This document shows, in pieces, positions 27,259 through 35,855 of a stretch of 64,000 bases of DNA. The translations under genes and the position numbers were made by a program. Below the pieces are notes generated by a model. The model had not been told where the DNA came from. It did not search any database and was given only the letters and a program-made list of their open reading frames with translations. The first letter of the stretch is position 1; each line of letters begins with the position of its first letter. The stretch comes from Blastopirellula sp. J2-11. Its GTDB lineage: Bacteria > Planctomycetota > Planctomycetia > Pirellulales > Pirellulaceae. The stretch covers positions 3,968,001-4,032,000 of the forward strand of contig NZ_CP097384.1 in assembly GCF_024584705.1 (NCBI RefSeq), given 5' to 3'.

Positions 27259-28719
27259 CGGCGCTGGCGGCTTGTCGGTCAATTCCAGCTTCGGCGGCTG
27301 GGGCGCTTCGTTCAGCGCCGATACGGCGACTTCCGAAACCAGATGCGAGTCCCAGGCGTCGCAGCGGACTTCGACGCGATAGATCTGTCGGCCATAGTCA
27401 TTGACCGTCGCCAAGACTTCCAGGTCGACATGACCACGCGGAGCGATCGTCAGCGGGCGAAAAGCGGCTTGACCGACGGCGACTTTTCCTTCGGCCCCTT
27501 CGATTTTGACCGGCTCCAGCCCTTCCGAGAAGAAGATGATCGCCGAAACGTTGGGCGCCGGCTTATCGCTCAAATTGATGACTCGCAGTCCAAAGTTGGC
27601 GCCAGCGCCCACGGCAATTGGTTTGGGGGGAGAAAAAACTTCGACGCGTAACGCATCCAGCGGAGCAAGCGTTTCTGGCGAAGACTCCGCTTCCGGCATT
27701 ACCGGCTCGGCGGCAGGCGTTTCGGCCGAAACTACTTTCGCTTCGCTGGCGGTTTCTGCGGCAATTTTCTCCGGCGAAACTTGCGGGACGCCTGAGATCA
27801 GCATGGTCGTTTCAGCGTCCAGCAGATCGGCTAACGGTTTCCAAACATCAGGCGAGGTTTCGACGGCGCTGTCATACAGAGCGATATCGGCCAGCGTGAT
27901 CGTCGTGTTCTGGTCGTTGGCGCGGCGGATGATTTTGTTCGGACCGTTTTGCAGATTCGCAGGCAGATCGCTCCACATATAACGTCGCGCGAACCCATTG
28001 TTGATCCACAGCGTAAGTTCTTGGCGAACGGCATGCAGTTGCAGCGTCAACGGACCGTCGATCACTTTCAACGCATCGCCCAGTTCCGGTTGCTGATCGG
28101 CGGACAAGCCGTTTATCGCCCGTAGAAACGACGCTGGAACATGATGCTCTTTGGCAATTTGTTCGACGGTTACGCCAGTCTTGATCGTGATGGCCGGCAG
28201 CGCCAAATGCTTGTGCGGCGCAAAGACGATTTTGTCGGCGAGCGGCTCGAGCAACGCGAGCGTCTTGGTTCGTTCTTCCGCGCTCAAGTCTTCACGCTGC
28301 AACAGCAACGAAAGCGTGCGATAGGCGCGCAGCGACTTCCCGTCGGCGAGCGATTGCTCGGCTTCGATCAGCAACTCGGCCGAAGTTAGCGTCTCGATCC
28401 CTGCCGTTGCCGACGAGACCGCGGCAGTCGCTAGGGGCGCGATTGTCGGGGGCGCCGCCGGCTGCGCATCAACCATGGCGGTTTCGGCAGGATTGGGAAA
28501 CGGCGCTGCGTTGGTCGACAACACAATGGTCGGCGGCTGCGTCTTGGCGTTGCTTCCGAGGGTGGGAAACGAATCTGGCGAGAACAAGGGAGCCTCGTCG
28601 AGCGCCGTTGCTTCCGGCGAGCGATCTGCTCCGCTGTAATGCTTCCGATAAATCACATACCCCGAGTAGCCGACGCAAACGATCAGCCCCAGAACAAATA
28701 AATTTCGAGCGATAGACAC
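27247..28719 (-). CDS. LysM-domain envelope protein
   Basis: A 490-residue protein with an N-terminal signal anchor (residues 5-24). A Pro/Ala-rich linker and a short helical repeat region (AEQSLADGKSLRAYRTLSLLL) lead to one LysM domain (about residues 176-220, ITIKTGVTVEQIAKEHHVP...LGDALKVI) expected to bind peptidoglycan. The next segment (GPLTLQLHAVRQELTLWINNGFARRY) resembles the first strands of an L,D-transpeptidase domain, but no catalytic HxxxGxxxSxGCxR motif follows. The C-terminus (about 345-465) is an Ig-like CARDB/DUF11-type domain. It ends 12 bp inside the convergent OCD gene and is divergent from the vWA gene 186 bp away. It probably links the envelope to peptidoglycan. Confidence 0.72.
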   Translation of the reverse strand: MSIARNLFVLGLIVCVGYSGYVIYRKHYSGADRSPEATALDEAPLFSPDSFPTLGSNAKTQPPTIVLSTNAAPFPNPAETAMVDAQPAAPPTIAPLATAAVSSATAGIETLTSAELLIEAEQSLADGKSLRAYRTLSLLLQREDLSAEERTKTLALLEPLADKIVFAPHKHLALPAITIKTGVTVEQIAKEHHVPASFLRAINGLSADQQPELGDALKVIDGPLTLQLHAVRQELTLWINNGFARRYMWSDLPANLQNGPNKIIRRANDQNTTITLADIALYDSAVETSPDVWKPLADLLDAETTMLISGVPQVSPEKIAAETASEAKVVSAETPAAEPVMPEAESSPETLAPLDALRVEVFSPPKPIAVGAGANFGLRVINLSDKPAPNVSAIIFFSEGLEPVKIEGAEGKVAVGQAAFRPLTIAPRGHVDLEVLATVNDYGRQIYRVEVRCDAWDSHLVSEVAVSALNEAPQPPKLELTDKPPAPSKR

Positions 28720-28905
28720 TGCGGCCCACTCCGTTTTGTGTCGAGTACTTCCAATGCAGTCGCTTCCACTACCAAATCGGCGCAGTCGGATCTAGATCAA
28801 TTCACTAGAAACAAACCTTTGGCGATTTCCGCATTACCCCGTAAGATAAGATACGGCGGAGCTTTACATTCCCGACGACCCTCCCCCCACGCCTACTAGT
28901 CAACT

Positions 28906-30855
28906 ATGCAATCGGTTTCTGCACCTATTCAAATGCCGGCGAGTTCACAGACGCCGGAAATTGCGTTCCCAGAGGAGAATCGGGGATCGTTTCGCGATTG
29001 GTTCCGGGGAAGCAGCTCGTTTCTGGCGTCCTTGATCTTTCATATGGCGGCTGTGATCTTGCTGGCCCTGCTTACCTTTGATCCGCCGCCGGATCGATCA
29101 GCGCATGCGATCGTCCTGGATGACGTGATCGAAGAGCCGTTAGATCGACCGCTGGAGGATGAACTCGACGAGCTGGAGGATTTGGCGACCGAGATGTCGA
29201 TCACGATGATGCCGAGTTCGATTTCGGGCCTTTCCGGCGCGGCGCCAGCATCGCTGTCAGCGCCTCCGTTTGAAACGCAGCTGATGGAAGACATGATCGG
29301 CCCCGAGGTCTCGCTGGTCGATCTGGAGCTGCTGACCAAGCCGAATGATACGCTGATGCAAGAGCTGCCGGTCGGAACGCAAGGCGCCGTGAACGCCGTC
29401 GTCGGCGACTACAACGAAGCGATGGATCGCATCACGCAAGAATTAGTCTGGATGCTCGACAAAGGGGAAGTCGTCGTCGTGTGGCTGTTTGACCAATCTG
29501 GCAGCATGAAGGATGACCAGGAAAAGATCCGCGATCGAGTTGGACGCGTCTATGACGAACTCGGGCTTACCGGCGTCTCCAAGGACGAAGCCTTGACTAC
29601 CGGCGTCGCTAGTTTTGGCGCCAACTTCCAACTTCATACGAAAACGCCCACCAGCAATCGCGAAGAGATCGCCGCGGCGATCGCCGACGTTCCGGTTGAT
29701 CCTTCGGGAGAAGAGTTGACGACGCAGGCGGTGATGGAAGTGATCACGCGGCATAAACGTTACGCCCAAATCTCAAAACGTCAGCTGGCGATCATTTTGG
29801 TTTCTGACGAGAGCGGCAACCCCGACAGCAATCAACGCTATCTGGAAGAGACGATTCAAGCGGCGAACAAAGCCAAGTGCCGCGTCTATGTCATGGGACG
29901 CGAAGCGATGTTCGGCTACCCGTACGGTCATGTTCGCTGGGAGAATCCTCGCAACGGCGATATCCACTTGCTGCCGGTCGACCGCGGCCCAGAAACGGCG
30001 CTAATCGAGCAACTGCAGACTGACGGATTTGGTAAGCGGCGTGACTCGATGCCCAGCGGATATGGCCCTTATGAGCAAGTTCGCTTGGCGAAAGAGACCG
30101 GAGGCATTTTCTTCATGCTCCCCGGCGAAGAAAAGGACCTCTATCAACTGAAGGATCATCGCTATAGCGTCGCCGCGATGGAGCCGTATCGCCCTGATTT
30201 GCGGCCGCGACGCGATCTGATGCGCGAAGCGATGCAAGATCCGCTTCAAGCCGTTATTTCCAAGGTGATCTACGATCTGAATCCCTACAACGAAGAAGTC
30301 GCCAGCGTTATCGAAATCCGGCGTCGCTTTTCTACCGACTTCGCGAAGCTAACGCAGCAGGTTCGCTATGAACAAGCGAAAATGTTGACCTACATTGAGT
30401 ATCTCGACAAAGCGATCGCGGCGATCGAAAAAGCGCAACCGCTACGCGACGCTTCTCCCTACGTCCGTCAACAGGCCAACTTCGACTTACTGTACGCCCA
30501 GTTGCTCGCTTATCGCGTCCGCGCCTATGAATATGGCGCTTACCTGACCGAGTTTGTCAAAAAACCGCCGGCGCCCCCGAAATTGCCGACCCCCAAGCAT
30601 GAGTTCCGCAGCTGGGATTTGATCACCGTCAAAAAGTTGTCGGCTGAAGAAGTGACTGCCGACGACATCCAAAAATCGCGAAAGCTACTGAAAGAAATCG
30701 TCAACGAGTATCCCGGCACTCCCTGGGCGGAACGCGCCAACTGGGAATTGAATCGCGGCTTCGGCGTCGCGCTGACACCCTGGCTATTCGACACCAGCCG
30801 CTTTCCGAATGCGAACAACAAATCCGCGCCGCCGATTCAGGTCCCCAAGCTGTAG
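28906..30855 (+). CDS. Membrane-anchored von Willebrand factor A domain protein
   Basis: A 649-residue protein with an N-terminal cytoplasmic stretch and one transmembrane helix at about residues 40-58 (FLASLIFHMAAVILLALLTF). An acidic linker precedes a vWA domain with the metal-binding MIDAS motif DQSGS at 196-200 (Asp196, Ser198, Ser200) and a second-strand ILVSDESGN. The C-terminal 270 residues are helical and charged, and contain a short segment on sequence spacing typical of tetratricopeptide-like folds (KSRKLLKEIVNEYPGTPWAERANWELNRG). vWA domains bind protein ligands through a divalent metal. Planctomycetes have many such membrane vWA proteins of unknown role. It is divergent from the LysM gene. 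Confidence 0.78.
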   Translation: MQSVSAPIQMPASSQTPEIAFPEENRGSFRDWFRGSSSFLASLIFHMAAVILLALLTFDPPPDRSAHAIVLDDVIEEPLDRPLEDELDELEDLATEMSITMMPSSISGLSGAAPASLSAPPFETQLMEDMIGPEVSLVDLELLTKPNDTLMQELPVGTQGAVNAVVGDYNEAMDRITQELVWMLDKGEVVVVWLFDQSGSMKDDQEKIRDRVGRVYDELGLTGVSKDEALTTGVASFGANFQLHTKTPTSNREEIAAAIADVPVDPSGEELTTQAVMEVITRHKRYAQISKRQLAIILVSDESGNPDSNQRYLEETIQAANKAKCRVYVMGREAMFGYPYGHVRWENPRNGDIHLLPVDRGPETALIEQLQTDGFGKRRDSMPSGYGPYEQVRLAKETGGIFFMLPGEEKDLYQLKDHRYSVAAMEPYRPDLRPRRDLMREAMQDPLQAVISKVIYDLNPYNEEVASVIEIRRRFSTDFAKLTQQVRYEQAKMLTYIEYLDKAIAAIEKAQPLRDASPYVRQQANFDLLYAQLLAYRVRAYEYGAYLTEFVKKPPAPPKLPTPKHEFRSWDLITVKKLSAEEVTADDIQKSRKLLKEIVNEYPGTPWAERANWELNRGFGVALTPWLFDTSRFPNANNKSAPPIQVPKL

Positions 30856-30872
30856 GCTTGAAGATCGCGCAC

Positions 30873-30912
30873 TCGGCATCGATTCTTCCCAAATGCCGAA
30901 CGCTATTTTTTC
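30873..30912 (+). terminator. Possible terminator after the vWA gene
   Basis: A 7-bp stem (30873-30879 with 30893-30899) is followed after a short spacer by six Ts at 30906-30911. The spacer makes it weaker than a textbook terminator. The T-rich end touches the start of the composite palindromic repeat at 30914. Confidence 0.45.
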
Positions 30913-30913
30913 T

Positions 30914-31097
30914 GGTTGGCCGCGATAGCTCCGCTATCGGGGCGGCGCAGCCGTAAGAGGCCTCAGGACTACGCTCGCCGTTCCTGGTGCGCAGGCCACT
31001 TCAAACGACATGGAAAGCAGCCGATTTTAGGCGCATTGCGGAGCGATGTCTCTTACCGACTTCGTCGGCCCCGATAGCGGGGCTATCGGGGCCAACC
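30914..31097. repeat. Composite palindromic repeat element, copy 1
   Basis: A 184-bp intergenic element bounded by 29-bp near-perfect terminal inverted repeats beginning GGTTGGCC. Each arm contains its own small palindrome (CGATAG..CTATCG). The left arm (30914-30961) matches the right arm of the element at 53032-53214 in reverse complement at 47 of 48 bases. The right arm (31046-31097) matches that element's left arm at 49 of 52. The central about 80 bp are not obviously similar. It fills most of the gap between the vWA and sulfatase genes and encodes no convincing protein. Confidence 0.85.
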
Positions 31098-31151
31098 CTG
31101 GTAAATATTGCGTGGCGATTCAAAAGTAGATCGAAGCGGCCTGGCCGCGTT

Positions 31152-32516
31152 CTATTTCTTTTGGAGCGGCAATCCTGACTTGCGATCAAACTTGTCTGGC
31201 GTCCATTGCTGCGGAACGGCGTCTTCGGTCCGACTGGCCCACCCGTGGTATTCTCCTCGCATCCTCTCCAACGTCTGCGCGTATTGCGGCTGATCGACCA
31301 GATTCCGGAGCTGAAAGGGATCGCTCTTTACATCGTAAAGTTCTTCTTGCGGTCGCGGAGTCATCAATGGACCGCGCTGATCGGCGGGCAGCTTTCCTGC
31401 TTCCTCTAGCTTCAACATCGTCTCGAAGGTTGGGCTGCGCACGGCGTCGGCCGGAGGAGATCCGCTCAGATGGGGCAACGCGTTGTAGATGTAGAGATAA
31501 TTTTTGGAGCGAATGCTGCGTTCGAATGCCTGATAATCGTGCCAGTTATGTTCGGAGAAAACATAGTCGCGCGTTTCGCTCCTTGGATCCTTCAGGATCG
31601 GCGCAAATGACTTCCCTTGAAATGTGGGGGACTTGGGAAGTCCGGCAAGTTCCAGGATCGTCGGCGCGATATCGACCGCGCTGACCAGGCTCTCAGTCGT
31701 TTGTCCCGGTCGTACGCCAGCCGGCCACTGCACGAGGAACGGCGTCTTCACGCCGCTGTCGTAGATCGTCGTCTTGCTGCGCGGAAACGGACGCCCATTG
31801 TCGGACATGAACAAGACGAAAGTATTGTCGGCGACCCCTTGTTCTTTCAGTTCGGCCATCACTTTGCCGACATACTCGTCGAGTCGAGCGATTTCGTCGT
31901 AATACATCCCCAAGTCATCGCGCACCGGAGGTTCGTCCGGCAAAAACGGGGGAACGACGATCTCGTCGCGCCGATGCGGCTTCTCAATGGTGTTAGCCGT
32001 ATAAGGCCGGTGCGCGTCATTCGAGGCGAACCACATAAAAAAGGGTTGATCCCGCGGACGCTCGCGGAGCATCGTTTCCCAATTTTCGCAGCCGCTCGGG
32101 CGCCCCCCCATGATCCGATCAAAATTCTTTTCGGCCGGCTTGCCGAGATGCCATTTTCCCGCGGCGCCGGTGTAGTAGCCTGCTTGTTTTAATAGGCCGG
32201 CGAAAACGACCTGATCGGCAGGAAGCGGCATGTGAAGTTCCGCCGCGCCGGTGCTGTGGGGATATCTTCCCGTCACAATACTGCAGCGACTGGGGCTACA
32301 AGAGCTACAAGTCAGAAAAGCAGCGTCAAAGCGGATCCCCGCCGCCGCCATCCGATCAAGATTCGGCGTTTTGACATGAGGATGACCGTAGGGGCCTACG
32401 TCATTCCACCCAACGTCATCTCCGATAATAATAATGAAATTGGGTCGCTCGGCGGCGGACAGCGTCACCGGGGAGAGACTGAATGCCGCGATGATAAAGA
32501 ACAAATACCTGAGCAT
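31152..32516 (-). CDS. Secreted sulfatase
   Basis: A 454-residue type I sulfatase with an N-terminal signal peptide (cut near SAAERP). The metal ligands Asp33 and Asp34 are in IIIIGDDVGWND. The formylglycine signature is CSPSR, with Cys73 to be converted to formylglycine, followed by SIVTGRYPH. GKWHLGK supplies the second conserved active-site segment. It hydrolyses sulfate esters or sulfamates, probably from algal or host polysaccharides; the overall sequence resembles heparan N-sulfatase-like sulfatases, but substrate is not assigned. The ATG at 32516 has AGGA six bases upstream. It is divergent from the Uup gene; the formylglycine-generating enzyme gene is not in the window. Confidence 0.92.
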   Translation of the reverse strand: MLRYLFFIIAAFSLSPVTLSAAERPNFIIIIGDDVGWNDVGPYGHPHVKTPNLDRMAAAGIRFDAAFLTCSSCSPSRCSIVTGRYPHSTGAAELHMPLPADQVVFAGLLKQAGYYTGAAGKWHLGKPAEKNFDRIMGGRPSGCENWETMLRERPRDQPFFMWFASNDAHRPYTANTIEKPHRRDEIVVPPFLPDEPPVRDDLGMYYDEIARLDEYVGKVMAELKEQGVADNTFVLFMSDNGRPFPRSKTTIYDSGVKTPFLVQWPAGVRPGQTTESLVSAVDIAPTILELAGLPKSPTFQGKSFAPILKDPRSETRDYVFSEHNWHDYQAFERSIRSKNYLYIYNALPHLSGSPPADAVRSPTFETMLKLEEAGKLPADQRGPLMTPRPQEELYDVKSDPFQLRNLVDQPQYAQTLERMRGEYHGWASRTEDAVPQQWTPDKFDRKSGLPLQKK

Positions 32517-32638
32517 GATGCGTCCTGTTGCGGATAACGGCGGGATGATCGGTTTAGGCGGGTGAAGGCTTTCATTCTAGCCAGCGGAGACGCGCCCGAT
32601 CAAATTGACCTGTTTTTTGAAAATTTCGAAGGACCGCA

Positions 32639-34534
32639 ATGGCGTTAATTTCTGTTCGAGACGTTTCCATCTCCTTTCATACGGCGCCGCTGTTGAATCA
32701 GGCCAATTTGCAGATTGAGCCTGGCGAGAGAGTCTGTCTGGTAGGTCGAAACGGAACCGGAAAATCGACGCTGCTGCGCATGTTGGCCGGCGAGCAGGCG
32801 ACCGACGCAGGCGACGTTGTCGTCGGCCCAGAGGTCCGCGTCGCTACCTTATCGCAAACGGCGACTGCCGGAGAGGACCAAACGGTCTTTGATCTGGTCG
32901 CCGCAGGCTTGGGCGATATGGGCGAAACGCTGGCCGAATATCACCATCTGACCCATCAGATTGCAGTGGAAGCGACCGACGAAGTGGTCAACCGGCTCGA
33001 TCAGCTGCAGCACAAGCTGGACATGGAGGATGGCTGGAATCAGCACCAATGGGTAGAGCAAGCGATCTCGGCGACCAAACTGGATGGAGACTCCAACTTC
33101 GCCGAGCTGTCAGTCGGCAAAAAACGTCGCGCCTTGTTCGCCCAGGCGCTCGCCAGCAAACCCCACGTTCTGCTGCTGGACGAACCGACCAACCACCTCG
33201 ACATCGAATCGATTCTCTGGCTCGAAGAGTTCTTGCTCTCGTTCGACGGCACCATCGTCTTTGTGACGCACGATCGGATGTTCGCCCAAAAGTTAGCGAC
33301 CCGCGTGGTCGATATCGATCGCGGCAAGTTAACTAGTTGGACCTGCGGGTTTGACGAATACGTCATCCGCAAAGAGGCGGCGCTCGAAGCGGAAGAAAAA
33401 CAAAACGCCCTGTTTGACAAACGATTGGCGCAAGAAGAAGTCTGGGTCCGCCAAGGGATCAAGGCTCGCCGTACTCGCAACGAAGGCCGCGTGCGTGCAC
33501 TCAAGAAGATGCGAGATGAATACCAAAGTCGCCGGACCCGGATCGGCACGGTCAAGTTTGACGTGCAACAAGCCGAACGGTCGGGACAGGTCGTCATTCG
33601 GGCCGAGGATATCAGCCACTCGTTTGGTGATTTCGTCATCTGTAAAGACTTCTCGACCACCATCATGCGGGGAGACAAGATCGGCGTGCTCGGCCCCAAC
33701 GGCGTCGGCAAGACGACGCTGCTTCGCATTCTGCTGGGAGAATTGAAGCCGACCGAAGGGGAAGTTTCTGTCGGCAGCAAAGTGGAGATCGCCTATTTCG
33801 ATCAGCTGCACGCCGCACTCAACGAAGAACAGACGCTGCGACAAAACATCGGCGAAGAAAACGAATTTGTGAACATCAACGGGCGTTCACGCCATGTCAT
33901 CGGTTATCTGCAGGAATTTTTGTTCACGCCGGAACAGTCGAATCGCCCGATCAAAAATCTTTCAGGCGGAGAGCGAAATCGTCTGCTGCTGGCCCGCCTG
34001 TTCGCCAAACCGTCGAACTTGCTGATTCTTGACGAACCGACGAATGATCTCGACGCCGACACGCTCGATCTGCTGGAAGACCTGGTGGTGAACTACGCCG
34101 GAACGCTGATCGTGGTCAGCCACGATCGTAGTTTCCTCAACAACGTCGTCACGTCGACAATCGCGTTTGAAGGAGACGGCTTCGTCAAACAATATGCCGG
34201 CGGTTACGACGATTGGCTCGCCCAGCGGAAACGCCAGGAAGAAGAAGCCAAAGCCTTGGCGAAATCTTCCAGCAAAGAAAACGACAAACGCGACACCGCC
34301 CGAGCGCGAAAATTGACCAACAAAGAGCAGCAAGAATTAAAAACGCTGCCGGCCAAAATCGAGGCGCTGGAAGCGGAACAAGCCCAACTGCAAGAGCAGA
34401 TGGCCGATCCGACCTTCTATCAGAAACCTGCCGGCGAAATCAAAGTTGTCACAACTCGATTGGATGCGATCGGCGACGAAATGCTCTCGGCGATGGAGCG
34501 GTGGGAAGACCTTGAGTCAATCGCCGGCGGTTAG
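32639..34534 (+). CDS. uup: ABC-F family ATPase, Uup-like
   Basis: A 631-residue soluble protein with two ABC ATPase domains and no membrane segments. The first domain has GRNGTGKST and LLLDEPTNHLD, the second GPNGVGKTT, LSGGERNRLLLARL and LILDEPTNDLD. The DEPTNDLD form in the second domain and the C-terminal coiled coil (about residues 540-630) are typical of Uup. The first signature is LSVGKKRR rather than LSGG, an unusual variant. ABC-F proteins act on the ribosome or, for Uup, on DNA structures and ribosome assembly. AAGGA five bases before the ATG at 32639 supports the start. A strong hairpin follows at 34546-34583. Confidence 0.88.
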   Translation: MALISVRDVSISFHTAPLLNQANLQIEPGERVCLVGRNGTGKSTLLRMLAGEQATDAGDVVVGPEVRVATLSQTATAGEDQTVFDLVAAGLGDMGETLAEYHHLTHQIAVEATDEVVNRLDQLQHKLDMEDGWNQHQWVEQAISATKLDGDSNFAELSVGKKRRALFAQALASKPHVLLLDEPTNHLDIESILWLEEFLLSFDGTIVFVTHDRMFAQKLATRVVDIDRGKLTSWTCGFDEYVIRKEAALEAEEKQNALFDKRLAQEEVWVRQGIKARRTRNEGRVRALKKMRDEYQSRRTRIGTVKFDVQQAERSGQVVIRAEDISHSFGDFVICKDFSTTIMRGDKIGVLGPNGVGKTTLLRILLGELKPTEGEVSVGSKVEIAYFDQLHAALNEEQTLRQNIGEENEFVNINGRSRHVIGYLQEFLFTPEQSNRPIKNLSGGERNRLLLARLFAKPSNLLILDEPTNDLDADTLDLLEDLVVNYAGTLIVVSHDRSFLNNVVTSTIAFEGDGFVKQYAGGYDDWLAQRKRQEEEAKALAKSSSKENDKRDTARARKLTNKEQQELKTLPAKIEALEAEQAQLQEQMADPTFYQKPAGEIKVVTTRLDAIGDEMLSAMERWEDLESIAGG

Positions 34535-34545
34535 GGCCAACAGGC

Positions 34546-34583
34546 GCCATGCTCTTATCACGTTTACGTGAAAAGAGCATGGC
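34546..34583. terminator. Strong hairpin between uup and the oxidase operon
   Basis: An 11-bp perfect inverted repeat (34546-34556 with 34573-34583) with an inner CACG/CGTG stem. It sits 12 bp after the uup stop codon. T content after it is modest on either strand, so it may act as a bidirectional terminator for the convergent uup and oxidase units or as an RNA-stabilising stem. Confidence 0.6.
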
Positions 34584-34592
34584 TTAAGTCTT

Positions 34593-34624
34593 GTAGGTTG
34601 GGTGCAGCGCAGCGAAACCCAACA
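34593..34624. repeat. Intergenic palindromic repeat of the GGTTGGGT...ACCCAAC type
   Basis: A small hairpin (34597-34603 with 34617-34623) with a GC-rich loop. The same kind of string (GTTGGGTTTCGCTGCGCT in reverse orientation) is familiar as a dispersed intergenic palindrome in many bacterial genomes. Only one copy is visible in this window, so its repeat nature here is from general knowledge. Confidence 0.5.
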
Positions 34625-34720
34625 TCTGACGAATCGATTGGCGGGTTACGCAAGCCATCCACGCCGCAACGGACGTTTCAGCGACTTTTGGCTTGCTCCA
34701 CCCTCTACCTGACTAAGCGG

Positions 34721-35311
34721 CTAACTGGTCAGCGCGAACGCGACCAACATCACCAGCCAGACGGCGTCGAGAAAGTGCCAGTAGTCGGAGCAGATCGACA
34801 CGGCGACATAGTTTTCGTGGTCGTATCCATCGCGGCAGGCACGATTGGTGACCATTGCCAGCGTCGCCAAGCCGCCGATCACGTGCAATGCGTGAACAAA
34901 CACCAACACAAACATCAGGCCATATAGCTTGATGTCAGGGCCGCTGGCGAAGTGCTCGGCTAACAGGCGATTCAGCCCGTTCGCTTGAAAAACGAGAAAT
35001 ACCAGCGCCATTCCGCCAGCGACAAAAAGCCAGCGGCGAAACCAAACCTGCTTCTCAACGCGGACCGATTGGACGGCGCGATGCAGCGCGTAGCCGACGC
35101 CGACCATAAATAGAGTGCTGATCCACAAACTGGCCGGAACGCCGGAGAACGAGACCGTGCGGTCGATCGAACTGGTCGACCAAATGACGAAATAGGCGAT
35201 CAAGCTGGCCGCAAAAAACACGGAAAGCGTCGCAATGAACAGAAAAAATCCAAGCCGTGCCTGGTGAATCTCGCGGCGCATCGGTAATACCGAGAGCGAG
35301 TCCTTGATCAT
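34721..35311 (-). CDS. Heme-copper oxidase subunit III-like protein (second copy)
   Basis: A 196-residue membrane protein with five predicted helices and the pattern of heme-copper oxidase subunit III: MRREIHQARLGFFLFIATLSVFF, ALHRAVQSVRV, and a final HALHVIGGLATLAMV plus YWHFLDAVWLVMLVAF. It is the last gene of the oxidase operon, after a full-length subunit III and a subunit IV-like gene, and so is a second member of the same family. The ATG at 35311 has GGAG eight bases upstream; the longer frame to 35362 lacks support. It may pack against subunit I in place of, or in addition to, the first subunit III. Confidence 0.8.
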   Translation of the reverse strand: MIKDSLSVLPMRREIHQARLGFFLFIATLSVFFAASLIAYFVIWSTSSIDRTVSFSGVPASLWISTLFMVGVGYALHRAVQSVRVEKQVWFRRWLFVAGGMALVFLVFQANGLNRLLAEHFASGPDIKLYGLMFVLVFVHALHVIGGLATLAMVTNRACRDGYDHENYVAVSICSDYWHFLDAVWLVMLVAFALTS

Positions 35312-35467
35312 GTGCTGACTCCGTGATCGGAAAACCAGAACCAGCAACAAGGGAAAAGCCACCCCAATACTGGGGCATGCGGTAAGTCAGATGACGTTAT
35401 ACGTAACGCCGGGAACCGATGCAAGAGATCGCAGCGGCGACTTACCAGCCGACAGCTTGGCTTCTTC

Positions 35468-35839
35468 CTACTCTGCCGCTTCCTGCATCTGCGAGTTATG
35501 CAGCGCTTCGACCTGGGGTTCATACTCTTTGGCGTCCATCAGCGTCACGCTAATAAACAAAGCGACAAACGCCAACGAAAAGAGAAACGAGAGCGTGATG
35601 AACGGTTTCTCGTATCGCAAATGCATGAAGTAAACCGCAACCAAGGTCGCTTTGACCGTCGCGATCCCCATGGCGACCCAGATATCGATCGCGCCAAAGT
35701 CGATTTCATAAATCGCCACCGTCAGCCCGGTCAGCACCAGCAGCGCGGTGAACGTACCTAACAAGGTGCTCATCGGCATCACGTGCGCATGAAGGCCGTG
35801 ACCGTGCGAATCGTCGTTATGTTGTGCGTGATCGCTCAT
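35468..35839 (-). CDS. Cytochrome c oxidase subunit IV family protein
   Basis: A 123-residue membrane protein with a His-rich N-terminus (HNDDSHGHGLHAH) and three hydrophobic helices. The segment IATVKATLVAVYFMHLRYEKPFI is the hallmark of the prokaryotic subunit IV family (CoxD/CyoD-like). It lies 16 bp after the subunit III gene. Its role is assembly or stability of the oxidase rather than catalysis. The His-rich start could bind metal, which is inference only. Confidence 0.85.
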   Translation of the reverse strand: MSDHAQHNDDSHGHGLHAHVMPMSTLLGTFTALLVLTGLTVAIYEIDFGAIDIWVAMGIATVKATLVAVYFMHLRYEKPFITLSFLFSLAFVALFISVTLMDAKEYEPQVEALHNSQMQEAAE

Positions 35840-35855
35840 CGCGTCGATCTTCCGA

